From NCBI RefSeq assembly GCF_030580655.1, contig NZ_JAUQTB010000004.1, positions 1 to 64,000 on the forward strand: a stretch of 64,000 nt of DNA, written 5' to 3'. The position numbers and the translations under genes were made by a program. Position 1 is the first letter of the stretch, and every line of letters begins with the position of its first letter. Of this stretch, positions 16,194 to 25,371 are shown piece by piece. A model generated the notes under the pieces. It was not told the origin of the DNA. It was given only the letters and a program-made list of their open reading frames with translations, and did not search any database. This stretch comes from Paenibacillus lacisoli (GTDB lineage: Bacteria; Bacillota; Bacilli; Paenibacillales; Paenibacillaceae).

Positions 16194-17339
16194 ATGGCAC
16201 ACAAGCCAAAAATCATGATTCTGTATGCCAGCTATGGAGACGGGCATTATCAGGCTGCCAAAGCCATCGAAGCGAGCCTCTGCAAATGTATGGACTGCTC
16301 TGTAGTTTTACTCGACCTGATGGCCGAGGCGCATCCTCTTTTGAATGAACTAACCAAATTTATATATATGCAAAGCTTCAAAACATTCCCCCAACTGTAC
16401 GGATGGGTATATAACATGACCAAAGGGATGCAGAGTGAATCCCCATTCGCCAATTGGCTGCATTCCTTCGGGCTGGGTAAGCTGTCACAGTATCTGGACC
16501 GCGAAGACCCGGATCTGGTCATTCACACCTTCCCCCAGCTCGGGCTCCCAAAACTGCGCCGTACAGCAGGTTTTCATCTGCCCATCGTCAATGTCGTTAC
16601 CGACTTTGATCTGCACGGGCGCTGGCTGCATCCAGACATCGACCGCTATTATGTTGCCACTGATGATCTCAAATCCGAGGCTGAAGCCAAAGGAATTGCG
16701 GCACAGCGGATCGTCGCTACAGGCATTCCGCTTAAGTCCATGTTCAGCTCTGCTTCTCACGAGAAAGTTGGGATGTCCCTGCAGCTGAAGCTGGATCACG
16801 GCAAAAGGACTGTACTGATTATGGGCGGTGCTTATGGTGTTATGCAGGATATCAGCGATATTTGTGAGCGGCTTCAGCACCAGCCGGATATCCAGCAAAT
16901 TATTGTCTGCGGCCGCAACCGTGAACTTAAGGAAACGCTGAAGAAGCGGTTTGCTGGTGACAGCAGCATCCATATATTCGGATTTGTTGAGCAGATTCAG
17001 TCCCTGATGCATGCCAGCGATTGTATTATCACGAAGCCCGGCGGCATTACGCTCTCGGAGAGTCTGTCGTGCAGGCTGCCTATCTTTATCTATAAGCCTG
17101 TCCCCGGACAGGAGCGGAACAATGCCCTCTACCTGCAGAAAAAAGGCGCCGCAGTGATCGCCTATAATCCTGCAGAGCTGACCCGGGAACTTGTCGGCAT
17201 ACTCCACGATCCGGACCGTGAAGCCGCTATGGTAAACCGGATTGAAGCTCTGTGTAAACCGCAGGCAGCGGATCATATTGCCGAGGATATCTGGCGTCAG
17301 TGGTTTCAACCGGTCCAAGCAGTGCTTCAACCTGTATGA
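16194..17339 (+). CDS. MurG/MGDG-synthase-like glycosyltransferase (UgtP type)
   Basis: A GT28-family enzyme, 381 residues. The N-terminal MGDG-synthase domain starts with the YGDGHYQAAKA loop (14-24); the C-terminal nucleotide-sugar domain holds KPGGITLSES (281-290) and KPVPGQERNN (301-310). Bacillus UgtP/YpfP transfers glucose from UDP-glucose to diacylglycerol for glycolipids and the lipoteichoic acid anchor; this is a plausible but unproven role, as Paenibacillus carries several paralogues. GGAGGG lies 7 bases before the ATG. Confidence 0.85.
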   Translation: MAHKPKIMILYASYGDGHYQAAKAIEASLCKCMDCSVVLLDLMAEAHPLLNELTKFIYMQSFKTFPQLYGWVYNMTKGMQSESPFANWLHSFGLGKLSQYLDREDPDLVIHTFPQLGLPKLRRTAGFHLPIVNVVTDFDLHGRWLHPDIDRYYVATDDLKSEAEAKGIAAQRIVATGIPLKSMFSSASHEKVGMSLQLKLDHGKRTVLIMGGAYGVMQDISDICERLQHQPDIQQIIVCGRNRELKETLKKRFAGDSSIHIFGFVEQIQSLMHASDCIITKPGGITLSESLSCRLPIFIYKPVPGQERNNALYLQKKGAAVIAYNPAELTRELVGILHDPDREAAMVNRIEALCKPQAADHIAEDIWRQWFQPVQAVLQPV

Positions 17340-17441
17340 AGTAAGAGCAGATCGGATAATTCCCGCCAGCCGGGGGTACATTATGGAGGATCATGCTTCA
17401 ATATTTCATCCATAGGATCAGCTGCGAAAGGAGCCTGAGTC

Positions 17442-17723
17442 ATGAGCCGTGAATCGAAGGAAATGTATCCGGTCTCCGGAGAAAAGGTGGAAGTGGACGG
17501 CGTCTATACCGACGAAGCCGGACATGAGGAGCACCTGCACCGCGGGCAGCATTTTCCGTCTGACGTTGTGCTCGGAACAACGGAGTGGAAGCTGCAGGAA
17601 TATATGTACGACACGAATCCTACCGGCCAGACAGATCCGGACCTCATTCCCAAGAAAAATGATGCGGACAAAGCCGGTAAAGTTACCCACCCCCGCAGGC
17701 ATTTGGAGACTGGAGACCGGTAA
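17442..17723 (+). CDS. Small YjzC-like hydrophilic protein
   Basis: A 93-residue acidic protein. The block VSGEKVEVDGVYTDEAGHE, then an LHRGQHFPSDV-type segment, resembles the 'PGxxxPxxGxYxD...G..FP' pattern of the small YjzC proteins of Bacillus; the match is by eye and not strong. AAAGGAG lies 7-8 bases before the ATG. A hairpin without a clear T-run (17743-17776) follows. Function unknown. Confidence 0.65.
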   Translation: MSRESKEMYPVSGEKVEVDGVYTDEAGHEEHLHRGQHFPSDVVLGTTEWKLQEYMYDTNPTGQTDPDLIPKKNDADKAGKVTHPRRHLETGDR

Positions 17724-17872
17724 GAAAACGATCCACATGGTTCAAGCAGGCAGCTCCATTGGATGCTGTCTGCTTGACGTGCCGTAGATAGAGTAAGCCG
17801 GTTCTTGAAGGACATGATCTTCCCTTTCCTTACATAAGTTGAACTAATAAGGACAAAGGGAGGGATGGCTGA

Positions 17873-18211
17873 ATGTCGCCATTCAAATCTTCAACCGGCC
17901 TGAATGATAACGTCGCCTCGATGTTATGCTATCTGTTTCTGTTCGCAGGCGCCCTCTTCTTCCTCGTCGTGGAGAAGCGGAGCCGTTTCGTGCTGTTTCA
18001 TGCGCTGCAGTCTCTTCTAGCCTTCGGGGTAATCGTGGCCGGACATGTGCTTGCAGGCTTCGTTCCTTTTGTCGGTCCGCTGCTTGCCTCCATGCTATCC
18101 TTGGCCACCATATTGATCTGGCTCTTCCTCGCCTTGCAGGCTCTGCAGGGTAAGTGGACCACGGTCCCTTGGATAGGGGAAATCGCCTTGAAGCAGTCCC
18201 GGAATTTGTGA
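17873..18211 (+). CDS. DUF4870/Tic20-like small membrane protein
   Basis: A 112-residue protein with three hydrophobic helices and the GLNDNVASMLCYLFLFAGA start plus FVLFHALQSLLAFG segment typical of DUF4870. Members are uncharacterised inner-membrane proteins. AAGGGAGG lies 7-8 bases before the ATG. It converges on pbuX, separated by 55 bases and the pbuX terminator. Confidence 0.8.
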   Translation: MSPFKSSTGLNDNVASMLCYLFLFAGALFFLVVEKRSRFVLFHALQSLLAFGVIVAGHVLAGFVPFVGPLLASMLSLATILIWLFLALQALQGKWTTVPWIGEIALKQSRNL

Positions 18212-18250
18212 CCCGCTTAACCCCGTACTCCTCATTCCATTCTTGCACAC

Positions 18251-18280
18251 AAAAAAAGCATGCCGCCTAAGCGACATGCT
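18251..18280 (-). terminator. Terminator overlapping the 3' end of pbuX
   Basis: AGCATG-TCGC pairs with GCG-GCATGCT across the pbuX stop codon and is followed leftward by seven T. Confidence 0.8.
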
Positions 18281-19610
18281 CCTTCTCTACAGCTGTATCT
18301 GAAACGGATCGCTGCTTGCTGGCTGACCAGCCGTTAAATAGCAGATTCATGACAATCGCTGTTACACTGCCTGCAACAATTCCATTATCGAGCAGGATCC
18401 TTGCTTCTTCCGGAATCTGTGCGAACAGATCCGGCACAACCTCTACACCCAGTCCCATACCGACCGAGCAGGCAATAATGAACAGGTTCTCGTAACGGTT
18501 CAGATCGACCTGATCACCGAGCATTCGAATGCCAGAGGAGACGACCATGCCGAACAGCGCAACCATAGCTCCACCGAGTACAGAAGTTGGTACCAACTGG
18601 GTCAGCGCCGCAATTTTTGGTACAAAACCGATCAGCACCAGGAAGCCGCCGGCCACCATGATGACGTCACGAGTCTTTACCCGGCTCAGCTGCACCAGGC
18701 CCACATTCTGGGAATAGGTCGTATACGGGAAAGAGTTGAATAGACCGCCCAGCATGATCGCAATTCCTTCCGCTCGATAACCGCGCGTCAGATCCTTGGA
18801 GGTCACGTCTTTACCCACGATCTTGCCAAGACCCATGAAGACACCGGTAGATTCCGCTACGCTGACAATAGAGACCAGCACCATCGTGATGATGGCGGAC
18901 AGGTTGAACACCGGCTTGCCAAAGTACATCGGCTGAATGCCGTGGATCCAGCTGGCCTCCTGCAGCGGCGTCAGATCGATTTTACCAAAGAAGGCTGCAA
19001 CTATCGTTCCGAGGATCAAACCGAGCAGAACCGAGATGGATCGCATAAACCCCTTGGCGAACCGGTTAACGAGAATGATAAACACCAGCACACCAAAGCC
19101 AAGGCACAGATTCAGCGGACTGCCAAAATCCTTGGCACCTTGTCCGCCGCCCAGATCGGTCAGGGCTACAGGTACCAGCGTTACCCCGATAATCGTGACA
19201 ACCGAGCCGGTCACGACCGGCGGGAACAAACGAATCAGCTTGCCGAACAGGCCGGAGAACAGCAGAATGAACAAGCCCGAGATAATAATGGCGCCATAGA
19301 TGGCCCCTACACCGTACCGCGTCCCGATCATAATCATCGGCGATACTGCCTGGAAAGCACAGCCCAGCATCACCGGCAGGCCGATTCCGAACCAGCGGTT
19401 CCCGAACACCTGCAGCAGGGTAGCGACACCGCACATCAGCAGGTCAATGGCAATCAGGTAGGTCAGCTGGGCTGAGGTGAAATTCAGTGCGCCGCCGACG
19501 ATCAGCGGTACAACCACAGCTCCCGCATACATGGCCAGCACATGCTGGATGCCGAGCGAGACTGTCTTGAAGGGATGACGATTTTTGCGAAAAACAAGAT
19601 TCTTTGACAT
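18267..19610 (-). CDS. pbuX: Xanthine permease (NCS2 nucleobase:cation symporter)
   Basis: A 447-residue NCS2 transporter with about 12-14 membrane segments; QHVLAMYAGAVVVPLIVGGA near the N-terminus and SVAESTGVFMGLGK in the substrate-binding half are family hallmarks. Placement 4 bases after xpt, as in Bacillus subtilis xpt-pbuX, argues for xanthine rather than uracil or urate. The ATG at 19610 uses the ribosome site GGGGAGTAGGAG embedded in the xpt stop; a longer frame to 19634 would overlap xpt more. Confidence 0.92.
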   Translation of the reverse strand: MSKNLVFRKNRHPFKTVSLGIQHVLAMYAGAVVVPLIVGGALNFTSAQLTYLIAIDLLMCGVATLLQVFGNRWFGIGLPVMLGCAFQAVSPMIMIGTRYGVGAIYGAIIISGLFILLFSGLFGKLIRLFPPVVTGSVVTIIGVTLVPVALTDLGGGQGAKDFGSPLNLCLGFGVLVFIILVNRFAKGFMRSISVLLGLILGTIVAAFFGKIDLTPLQEASWIHGIQPMYFGKPVFNLSAIITMVLVSIVSVAESTGVFMGLGKIVGKDVTSKDLTRGYRAEGIAIMLGGLFNSFPYTTYSQNVGLVQLSRVKTRDVIMVAGGFLVLIGFVPKIAALTQLVPTSVLGGAMVALFGMVVSSGIRMLGDQVDLNRYENLFIIACSVGMGLGVEVVPDLFAQIPEEARILLDNGIVAGSVTAIVMNLLFNGWSASKQRSVSDTAVEKEHVA

Positions 19611-19614
19611 GCTC

Positions 19615-20307
<693 letters not shown>

Positions 20308-20378
20308 TCAGCCTCGGGAAACAGAACACGAAGGACACCTGAGTCCCCCTAAAGGGTACACAAGCACAGCGGTTCATT

Positions 20379-20448
20379 CTCCCGTAGTCCAATCATTTCC
20401 GGTGATCGGGTAGAGACATGCAGGCCAATTCCTGCACCTATACGAGAA
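20379..20448 (-). promoter_or_regulatory. Purine (guanine-type) riboswitch aptamer
   Basis: On the minus strand P1 TTCTCGTA pairs with TACGGGAG; P2 TGCAGG/CCTGCA encloses the loop AATTGG; J2/3 reads TGTCTCTACC; P3 CCGATC/GATTGG encloses ACCGGAAAT. The ligand-contacting bases U22, U47, U51 and C74 (xpt numbering) are all kept, and C74 indicates guanine or hypoxanthine rather than adenine. L2 is 6 bases instead of 7, and L3 has CCGGAAA for CCGTAAA, so the loop-loop contact is variant. Together with the terminator at 20258-20304 it controls xpt-pbuX. Confidence 0.88.
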
Positions 20449-20655
20449 GTGATATGATAACCACGCCTAACAGCGGGTCTATTCATTCAAGCAGATTGTA
20501 TAAGTCACTATTGCGAAATAGGAAGAGTGCTGATTTGCGTCAGTTCTTCATGTGCACAGCCGCCTGTCATCGAATTCAAACCGACGATCAATCTGCCATG
20601 CTCTGATAGAAATTGAGTATAACGAATCCTGCGCCGGAAATAAAGTGTAAATTTT

Positions 20656-20684
20656 TTGTCAGTTTAGGCCGTATTGTGTACAAT
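20656..20684 (+). promoter_or_regulatory. Promoter of mscL
   Basis: TTGTCA (20656-20661) and TACAAT (20679-20684) are separated by 17 bases, about 60 bases before the ATG. Confidence 0.7.
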
Positions 20685-20741
20685 AACAAAAAACACCCGC
20701 GACCCAACCGGGGGTGAGGGATTTAAAGGAGCGCTGTACCT

Positions 20742-21230
20742 ATGAAAGCCAAAGGTTTATTGCATGAATTCAAGACCTTCGCCGTACGCGGCAATGTGAT
20801 CGATCTGGCCGTCGGGGTTATCATCGGCGGTGCCTTCGGCAGCATCGTCACTTCCGTTGTTAACGACATTGTTATGCCGCCGATCGGACTGCTGCTGGGC
20901 GGTGTGGATTTCGCCGACTTGTATTACCCGCTAGGCAATAACGAAACTGCTGACGGTACACGGATGACGCTGGTCCAGGTCAAGGCTGCTGGCACACCGG
21001 CCATTGCCTATGGGCAGTTTATTAATGTGGTGCTGAACTTCCTGATCGTCTCATTCTGTATTTTCCTTATGATCAAAGGCATCAATATGCTGAAGCGCAA
21101 GGAGCATGAGAAGCCGGAACCCGAGAAAACGACCAAGGAATGTCCTTACTGCCTGTCTGAGATTCCTGCTGCCGCAACACGCTGTGCCCACTGCACATCT
21201 GTGCTGGACGCGGAAATGGCACATGGTTAA
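20742..21230 (+). CDS. mscL: Large-conductance mechanosensitive channel with C-terminal zinc ribbon
   Basis: MscL opens under membrane tension to release solutes during hypo-osmotic shock. The canonical N-terminus ([24 protein letters not shown], 11-34), TM1, periplasmic loop and TM2 (about 92-112) are present. Unlike the usual 130-140-residue protein, this one is 162 residues: after the cytoplasmic linker it carries CPYC (134-137) and CAHC (148-151), a four-Cys zinc-ribbon-like tail. AAAGGAG lies 10-11 bases before the ATG. The tail is known in some firmicute homologues; its role is not. Confidence 0.95.
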   Translation: MKAKGLLHEFKTFAVRGNVIDLAVGVIIGGAFGSIVTSVVNDIVMPPIGLLLGGVDFADLYYPLGNNETADGTRMTLVQVKAAGTPAIAYGQFINVVLNFLIVSFCIFLMIKGINMLKRKEHEKPEPEKTTKECPYCLSEIPAAATRCAHCTSVLDAEMAHG

Positions 21231-21297
21231 TAATTGATGCGGTTAATGGTTAATGCCTTGAATAATACACCGCGTTAATGATTAATCTGCTGAAAAG

Positions 21298-21340
21298 GCA
21301 AAAACGCGCCCTCCCCTGCAAGTGCAGCGGAGGGCGCGTT
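21298..21340 (-). terminator. Terminator of pdp (and possibly mscL)
   Basis: A 12-bp GC-rich stem (AACGCGCCCTCC and its complement) with a 14-base loop is followed leftward by TTTTTG, 7 bases past the pdp stop. Confidence 0.85.
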
Positions 21341-21346
21341 CTCTCG

Positions 21347-22648
21347 TTATTCTGTCACAATATCATAGATGAGTACGGGGGCCTCTGCCTGATCCGCAAT
21401 CGTAATGCTGGCATACAGCATATCCATAATGTCCTGCACATCCTCGCGGTTCGCATGAATGGTCAGCAGGGATTCACCGGCACGTACCAGATCACCGACC
21501 TTCTTGTTCAGCATGAGGCCAACCGCCAGGTCAATCTCATCTTCTTTGGTGGCCCGTCCGGCGCCCAGCATCATCGCTGCGGTACCGATCTCGTCAGCTG
21601 CCATCGCAGCCACGTATCCATCCTGCTTGGCAGGCAGTTCAATACGGTAAGCGGCCTGCGGCAGACGCTCAGGCTGATCGACGACGGATGCGTCACCGCC
21701 CTGGCTGGCCAGGAACTCCTTGAACTTCGCCAGCGCCTTGCCGTTACGGATCACTTCCTGCAGCATCTCTTCGGCATCCTCTAGCGATTTGGCCTTGCCT
21801 GCCAGATACACCATCTGTCTGCCCAGCGCCAGACACAACTCTTCCAGATCCTTCGGCCCCTTACCCCGCAGGGTATCGATCGCCTCCTGAATTTCCAGCG
21901 CGTTGCCGATAGCGAGCCCTAAGGGCTGGCTCATATCCGAGATGACCGCCATCGTCCGGCGCCCGACATTATTACCGATGCTGACCATTGCATGGGCCAA
22001 TTCCTTGGCGTCATCGACTGTTTTCATAAAAGCGCCCGCACCGGTCTTCACATCCAGCACAATTGCATCTGAGCCGGCCGCAATTTTTTTGCTCATGATC
22101 GAGCTGGCAATCAAAGGCACCGCGTCTACCGTAGCTGTCACGTCACGCAGTGCATACAGCTTCTTGTCCGCAGGAGTCAGGTTCCCGCTCTGCCCAATGA
22201 CAGCAATCCGGCTTGTGTTCACACGCTCCACGAATTCTTCTTTCGTAATCTCAACATGGAAGCCAGGAACGGCTTCGAGCTTGTCGATGGTACCGCCCGT
22301 ATGGCCGAGGCCGCGGCCCGACATCTTCGCAACCGGAATATCCAGCGCGGCGACCAGCGGCGCCAGCACCAGTGTTGTAGTATCGCCAACCCCGCCGGTG
22401 GAGTGCTTGTCCACCTTCACGCCTTCAATAGCGGAGAGATCGATCGTATCGCCGGAATGGACCATCGCCATCGTCAGATCCGCACGCTCGCGCTCAGTCA
22501 TATCTTTGAAGAACACCGCCATCGCAAAGGCACTCATTTGATAATCCGGAATACTGCCTTCCGTGTAGCCCTGGACCATAAATTGAATCTCTTCCGCGCT
22601 CAGCTCCCTGCCGTCACGTTTCTTCGCAATCAGATCAACCATTCTCAT
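21347..22648 (-). CDS. pdp: Pyrimidine-nucleoside phosphorylase
   Basis: Phosphorolyses uridine, thymidine and deoxyuridine to base and (deoxy)ribose-1-phosphate. The 433-residue length is standard. The family signature near residues 112-127 ([16 protein letters not shown]) and the phosphate-binding KHSTGGVGD (about 80-88) are present. It is the last gene of the deo cluster, 52 bases after nupC; together with DeoC it degrades imported deoxynucleosides. Confidence 0.96.
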   Translation of the reverse strand: MRMVDLIAKKRDGRELSAEEIQFMVQGYTEGSIPDYQMSAFAMAVFFKDMTERERADLTMAMVHSGDTIDLSAIEGVKVDKHSTGGVGDTTTLVLAPLVAALDIPVAKMSGRGLGHTGGTIDKLEAVPGFHVEITKEEFVERVNTSRIAVIGQSGNLTPADKKLYALRDVTATVDAVPLIASSIMSKKIAAGSDAIVLDVKTGAGAFMKTVDDAKELAHAMVSIGNNVGRRTMAVISDMSQPLGLAIGNALEIQEAIDTLRGKGPKDLEELCLALGRQMVYLAGKAKSLEDAEEMLQEVIRNGKALAKFKEFLASQGGDASVVDQPERLPQAAYRIELPAKQDGYVAAMAADEIGTAAMMLGAGRATKEDEIDLAVGLMLNKKVGDLVRAGESLLTIHANREDVQDIMDMLYASITIADQAEAPVLIYDIVTE

Positions 22649-22700
22649 AACCGTTCTTCCCCTTTCATTCTTCCTGATCCTTCACGGCAGCATAAGCGTT

Positions 22701-23876
22701 TTAGAGGAACAATCCTGCAATTGTAGCCGACAGCAAGCTGACCAGAGTAGCTCCATATACGAGACGCAGACCGAAGCGTGCGACCACATTCCCCTGCTTT
22801 TCATGCAGCCCCTTCACCGCACCGGCAATGATACCAATCGAGGAGAAGTTGGCGAACGACACCAGGAACACGGAGATAATGCCTGTGGTCCGCGTGGACA
22901 TCGTCATTTTACCCAGCTCCAGCATCGCTACAAATTCGTTCGACACCATCTTCGTCGCCATAATGCTGCCAGCCTGAACCGCTTCGCTCCAAGGCACACC
23001 GATAATAAAAGCAAATGGGGCAAACACATAACCCAGCAGGCCCTGAAAGCTGATCCCGAAGATCCAGTTGAAGATGCCATTCACCATAGCAATCAGCGCT
23101 ACAAAGCCGATCAGCATCGCTGCAACCGTAATGGCAACCTTAAAGCCGTCCATAATATATTCACCCAGCATTTCGAAGAACGACTGTTTCTCTTCTTCCT
23201 GTACTTCGAGCAGATCTTCTTCTTTCTTTACAGTATACGGGTTAATAATGGACGCAATGATAAAGCCGCCGAACAGGTTAAGCACAAGGGCGGTAACAAC
23301 GTATCTCGGCTGAATCATGGTCATGTACGAACCCACAATGGACATCGACACGGTCGACATGGCCGAAGCGCACAGCGTATAAAGCCGGTGCTTCGGCATC
23401 AAACCAATCTGCTTCTTGACCGAGATGAAGACCTCGGATTGGCCCAGAATGGCCGAGGCTACCGCGTTATAAGATTCCAGCTTGCCCATGCCGTTAATCT
23501 TGCTCAGGATAAGACCGATGTAACGGATAATAAAAGGCAAAACCCGGACGTACTGCAGTATCCCGATCAGCGCCGAGATAAAGACAATAGGCAGCAGCAC
23601 GTTCATGAAGAACGGACCTTGCCCTTCATAAACCAGCCCGCCGAAGACAAAGTTCGTCCCTTCCTTGGCGTAGTCCAGCAGGCTCTCAAACACCCCCGCA
23701 AACCCGCCGATCAGCACGGAACCAACCTCCGTATTCAACAGTACAAAAGCCAGCACCGCCTGCAGCACAATCATCACCGCCAGCGGACGGTAGCGGATAT
23801 GCCTGCGGTCACTGCTGGCAATATAAGTAAGCGCAAATATGACCAAAACCCCGACTATGGCAATCAAATATTTCAT
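22701..23876 (-). CDS. nupC: Concentrative nucleoside transporter (NupC/CNT family)
   Basis: A 391-residue CNT-family cation/nucleoside symporter. Hallmarks are [10 protein letters not shown] (substrate-binding region) and the C-terminal EFVAMLELG...[13 protein letters not shown] segments with about eight helices. The ATG at 23876 has GGGAGA 10 bases upstream; the frame extends to 23954 but that part covers the promoter. It has its own promoter and cre-like site (23922-23967), so it may be transcribed with pdp separately from deoC-cdd. Confidence 0.93.
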   Translation of the reverse strand: MKYLIAIVGVLVIFALTYIASSDRRHIRYRPLAVMIVLQAVLAFVLLNTEVGSVLIGGFAGVFESLLDYAKEGTNFVFGGLVYEGQGPFFMNVLLPIVFISALIGILQYVRVLPFIIRYIGLILSKINGMGKLESYNAVASAILGQSEVFISVKKQIGLMPKHRLYTLCASAMSTVSMSIVGSYMTMIQPRYVVTALVLNLFGGFIIASIINPYTVKKEEDLLEVQEEEKQSFFEMLGEYIMDGFKVAITVAAMLIGFVALIAMVNGIFNWIFGISFQGLLGYVFAPFAFIIGVPWSEAVQAGSIMATKMVSNEFVAMLELGKMTMSTRTTGIISVFLVSFANFSSIGIIAGAVKGLHEKQGNVVARFGLRLVYGATLVSLLSATIAGLFL

Positions 23877-23912
23877 CGTTGTATGTTCTCCCTGGTTGTT
23901 TATATTTGTTGA

Positions 23913-23935
23913 GCATTTTGCATTATACAAAATGC
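23913..23935 (-). promoter_or_regulatory. Operator-like palindrome over the nupC -10
   Basis: GCATTTTG-N7-CAAAATGC is a perfect 8-bp inverted repeat centred on the -10 hexamer. It does not share its arm sequence with the deoC-side repeat at 25268-25303, so a different regulator is possible. Confidence 0.5.
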
Positions 23936-23951
23936 AGATTGCAAAGGCCAA
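23922..23951 (-). promoter_or_regulatory. Promoter of nupC-pdp
   Basis: TTGGCC (23946-23951) and TATAAT (23922-23927) are separated by 18 bases. Confidence 0.65.
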
Positions 23952-23952
23952 C

Positions 23953-23967
23953 ATTAAGCGCTTTCAA
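23953..23967 (-). promoter_or_regulatory. Candidate CcpA cre site before nupC
   Basis: TTGAAAGCGCTTAAT on the minus strand matches the WTGNAANCGNWNNCW cre consensus at all but one position and lies just upstream of the nupC -35. Catabolite control of deo genes by CcpA is established in Bacillus. Confidence 0.55.
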
Positions 23968-24066
23968 TGTGTTTCTAAGAAAGAGGATGATACCTGTTAG
24001 GGTCTCCTCCTATTGGAATATCATCCCTCAATCTTTGGATGGACAAGCAGTCACCTGCACAAAATG

Positions 24067-24459
24067 TTACTTATGAAGATCCGCCGGTGTAAAAGCACCA
24101 GGAAGCAGCTGGGCAACGGTCAGCTCCGTCATCTCTCCGCGAAGGTTGGTCAGGTAAACCCGGGTGTCACTATCACTGAATTCTGCGATCACCTGCCGGC
24201 AGGCACCGCAGGGTGAGATAGGCCCGTCCGTATCGCCGGCAACAGCAATGGCGTTAATCTTACGCCCGCCTTCTGATACCATTTTGAAGATCGCAGTCCG
24301 TTCCGCACAGTTGGTCAACCCGTAGGAGGCATTCTCAACGTTACACCCTTGGTAAATGACGCCGCCAGCCAGCAGTGCGGCCCCCACCTGAAACCGGGAA
24401 TAAGGAACATAAGCCTGCTCACGGGCTTCAATCGCTTGCTGAATCAGCTGCTCTTTCAT
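24067..24459 (-). CDS. cdd: Cytidine deaminase
   Basis: Hydrolytic deamination of cytidine and deoxycytidine to (deoxy)uridine. A 130-residue tetrameric-type enzyme with the zinc motifs CAE (51-53, catalytic Glu52) and PCGAC (83-87). The ATG at 24459 has AAGGAG 9 bases upstream and begins 24 bases after the deoC stop, so the two are co-transcribed. It feeds uridine species to Pdp. Confidence 0.96.
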   Translation of the reverse strand: MKEQLIQQAIEAREQAYVPYSRFQVGAALLAGGVIYQGCNVENASYGLTNCAERTAIFKMVSEGGRKINAIAVAGDTDGPISPCGACRQVIAEFSDSDTRVYLTNLRGEMTELTVAQLLPGAFTPADLHK

Positions 24460-24483
24460 CTGTGGATCTCCTTCCCGTCCCAA

Positions 24484-25149
24484 TTAATATGCGGCGTTCG
24501 ATTGTCCGCCTTCCATGATCTTCACGCCAGAGCTTGCACCGATGCGGGTTGCGCCCGCCTCGATCATCTGCTGCATGTCTTCCAGACTGCGCACACCGCC
24601 GGAAGCTTTGACACCGATATCCGGACCTACCGTCTTGCGCATCAAGGCTACATCAGCCGGAGTAGCTCCGCTTGTGGAGAAGCCTGTGGATGTTTTAACA
24701 AAGTCAGCGCCTGCCTTGACGGACAGTTCGCATGCTGTTACCTTCTCTTCGTCTGTCAGCAGACAGGTCTCGATAATCACTTTGACCAGTGCCTTGCCCG
24801 CAGCCGCGTCCACGACTGCCTTTATGTCCTGTTCCACCAATGCAAGGTTCCCGGATTTCAGGGCACCTATGTTGATAACCATGTCCACTTCTCCTGCGCC
24901 GTTCGCAATCGCATCCTGTACTTCATATGCTTTGACCGCAGGTGTGGAGGCGCCCAGAGGGAATCCGATAACCGTGCATACTTTGACATCCGTACCAGCC
25001 AGCTGCTCTGCCGCAGTTTTGACCCAAGTCGGGTTCACACATACAGAAGCAAATACATATTTCTTCGCTTCCTCAATCAGCTTATCAATCTCGGTACGGG
25101 TTGCATCTGCACGAAGCAGCGTGTGGTCAATCATGCCAGCCAGGTTCAT
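24484..25149 (-). CDS. deoC: Deoxyribose-phosphate aldolase
   Basis: Splits deoxyribose-5-phosphate into glyceraldehyde-3-phosphate and acetaldehyde. The 221-residue class I aldolase has Schiff-base K152 in FVKTSTGF, K181 in GVKASGG and D89. The ATG at 25149 has AAAGGAG 8 bases upstream; the open frame continues to 25359 through promoter and operator and is not coding. First gene of the deoC-cdd-(nupC-pdp) cluster. Confidence 0.96.
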   Translation of the reverse strand: MNLAGMIDHTLLRADATRTEIDKLIEEAKKYVFASVCVNPTWVKTAAEQLAGTDVKVCTVIGFPLGASTPAVKAYEVQDAIANGAGEVDMVINIGALKSGNLALVEQDIKAVVDAAAGKALVKVIIETCLLTDEEKVTACELSVKAGADFVKTSTGFSTSGATPADVALMRKTVGPDIGVKASGGVRSLEDMQQMIEAGATRIGASSGVKIMEGGQSNAAY

Positions 25150-25252
25150 GAAAAATCTCTCCTTTAATTTACGGTTGATAGGATCATATATAATCACACA
25201 GTTCAAGGCCGGGAGGCCTTTGACCATGCCATTGACAGCTTTCAACAACGAC

Positions 25253-25281
25253 ATCATAACATGCACTTGAACAAATGTAAA
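25253..25281 (-). promoter_or_regulatory. deoC promoter
   Basis: TTTACA (25276-25281) and TATGAT (25253-25258) are separated by 17 bases, with a TGT preceding the -10 (extended -10). The -35 lies between the arms of the inverted repeat at 25268-25303. Confidence 0.7.
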
Positions 25282-25303
25282 AGTTTTTGTGAAAATATGT
25301 TCA
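25268..25303 (-). promoter_or_regulatory. Candidate DeoR operator
   Basis: TGAACA and TGTTCA arms are separated by 24 bases of AT-rich DNA and flank the -35 of the deoC promoter. SorC-type DeoR of Bacillus binds TTGAA-containing sites near its target promoter, and its gene is adjacent here. The binding assignment is inferred. Confidence 0.55.
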
Positions 25304-25339
25304 GGTCGTATCACTGCGCAAATTGACGAACTGACGCAT

Positions 25340-25366
25340 AAAAAAACTGCCGTCTTCAACGGCAGT
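25340..25366 (-). terminator. Terminator of deoR
   Basis: ACTGCCGT pairs with ACGGCAGT round a short loop and is followed leftward by seven T, 6 bases after the deoR stop. Confidence 0.88.
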
Positions 25367-25371
25367 CCTGT

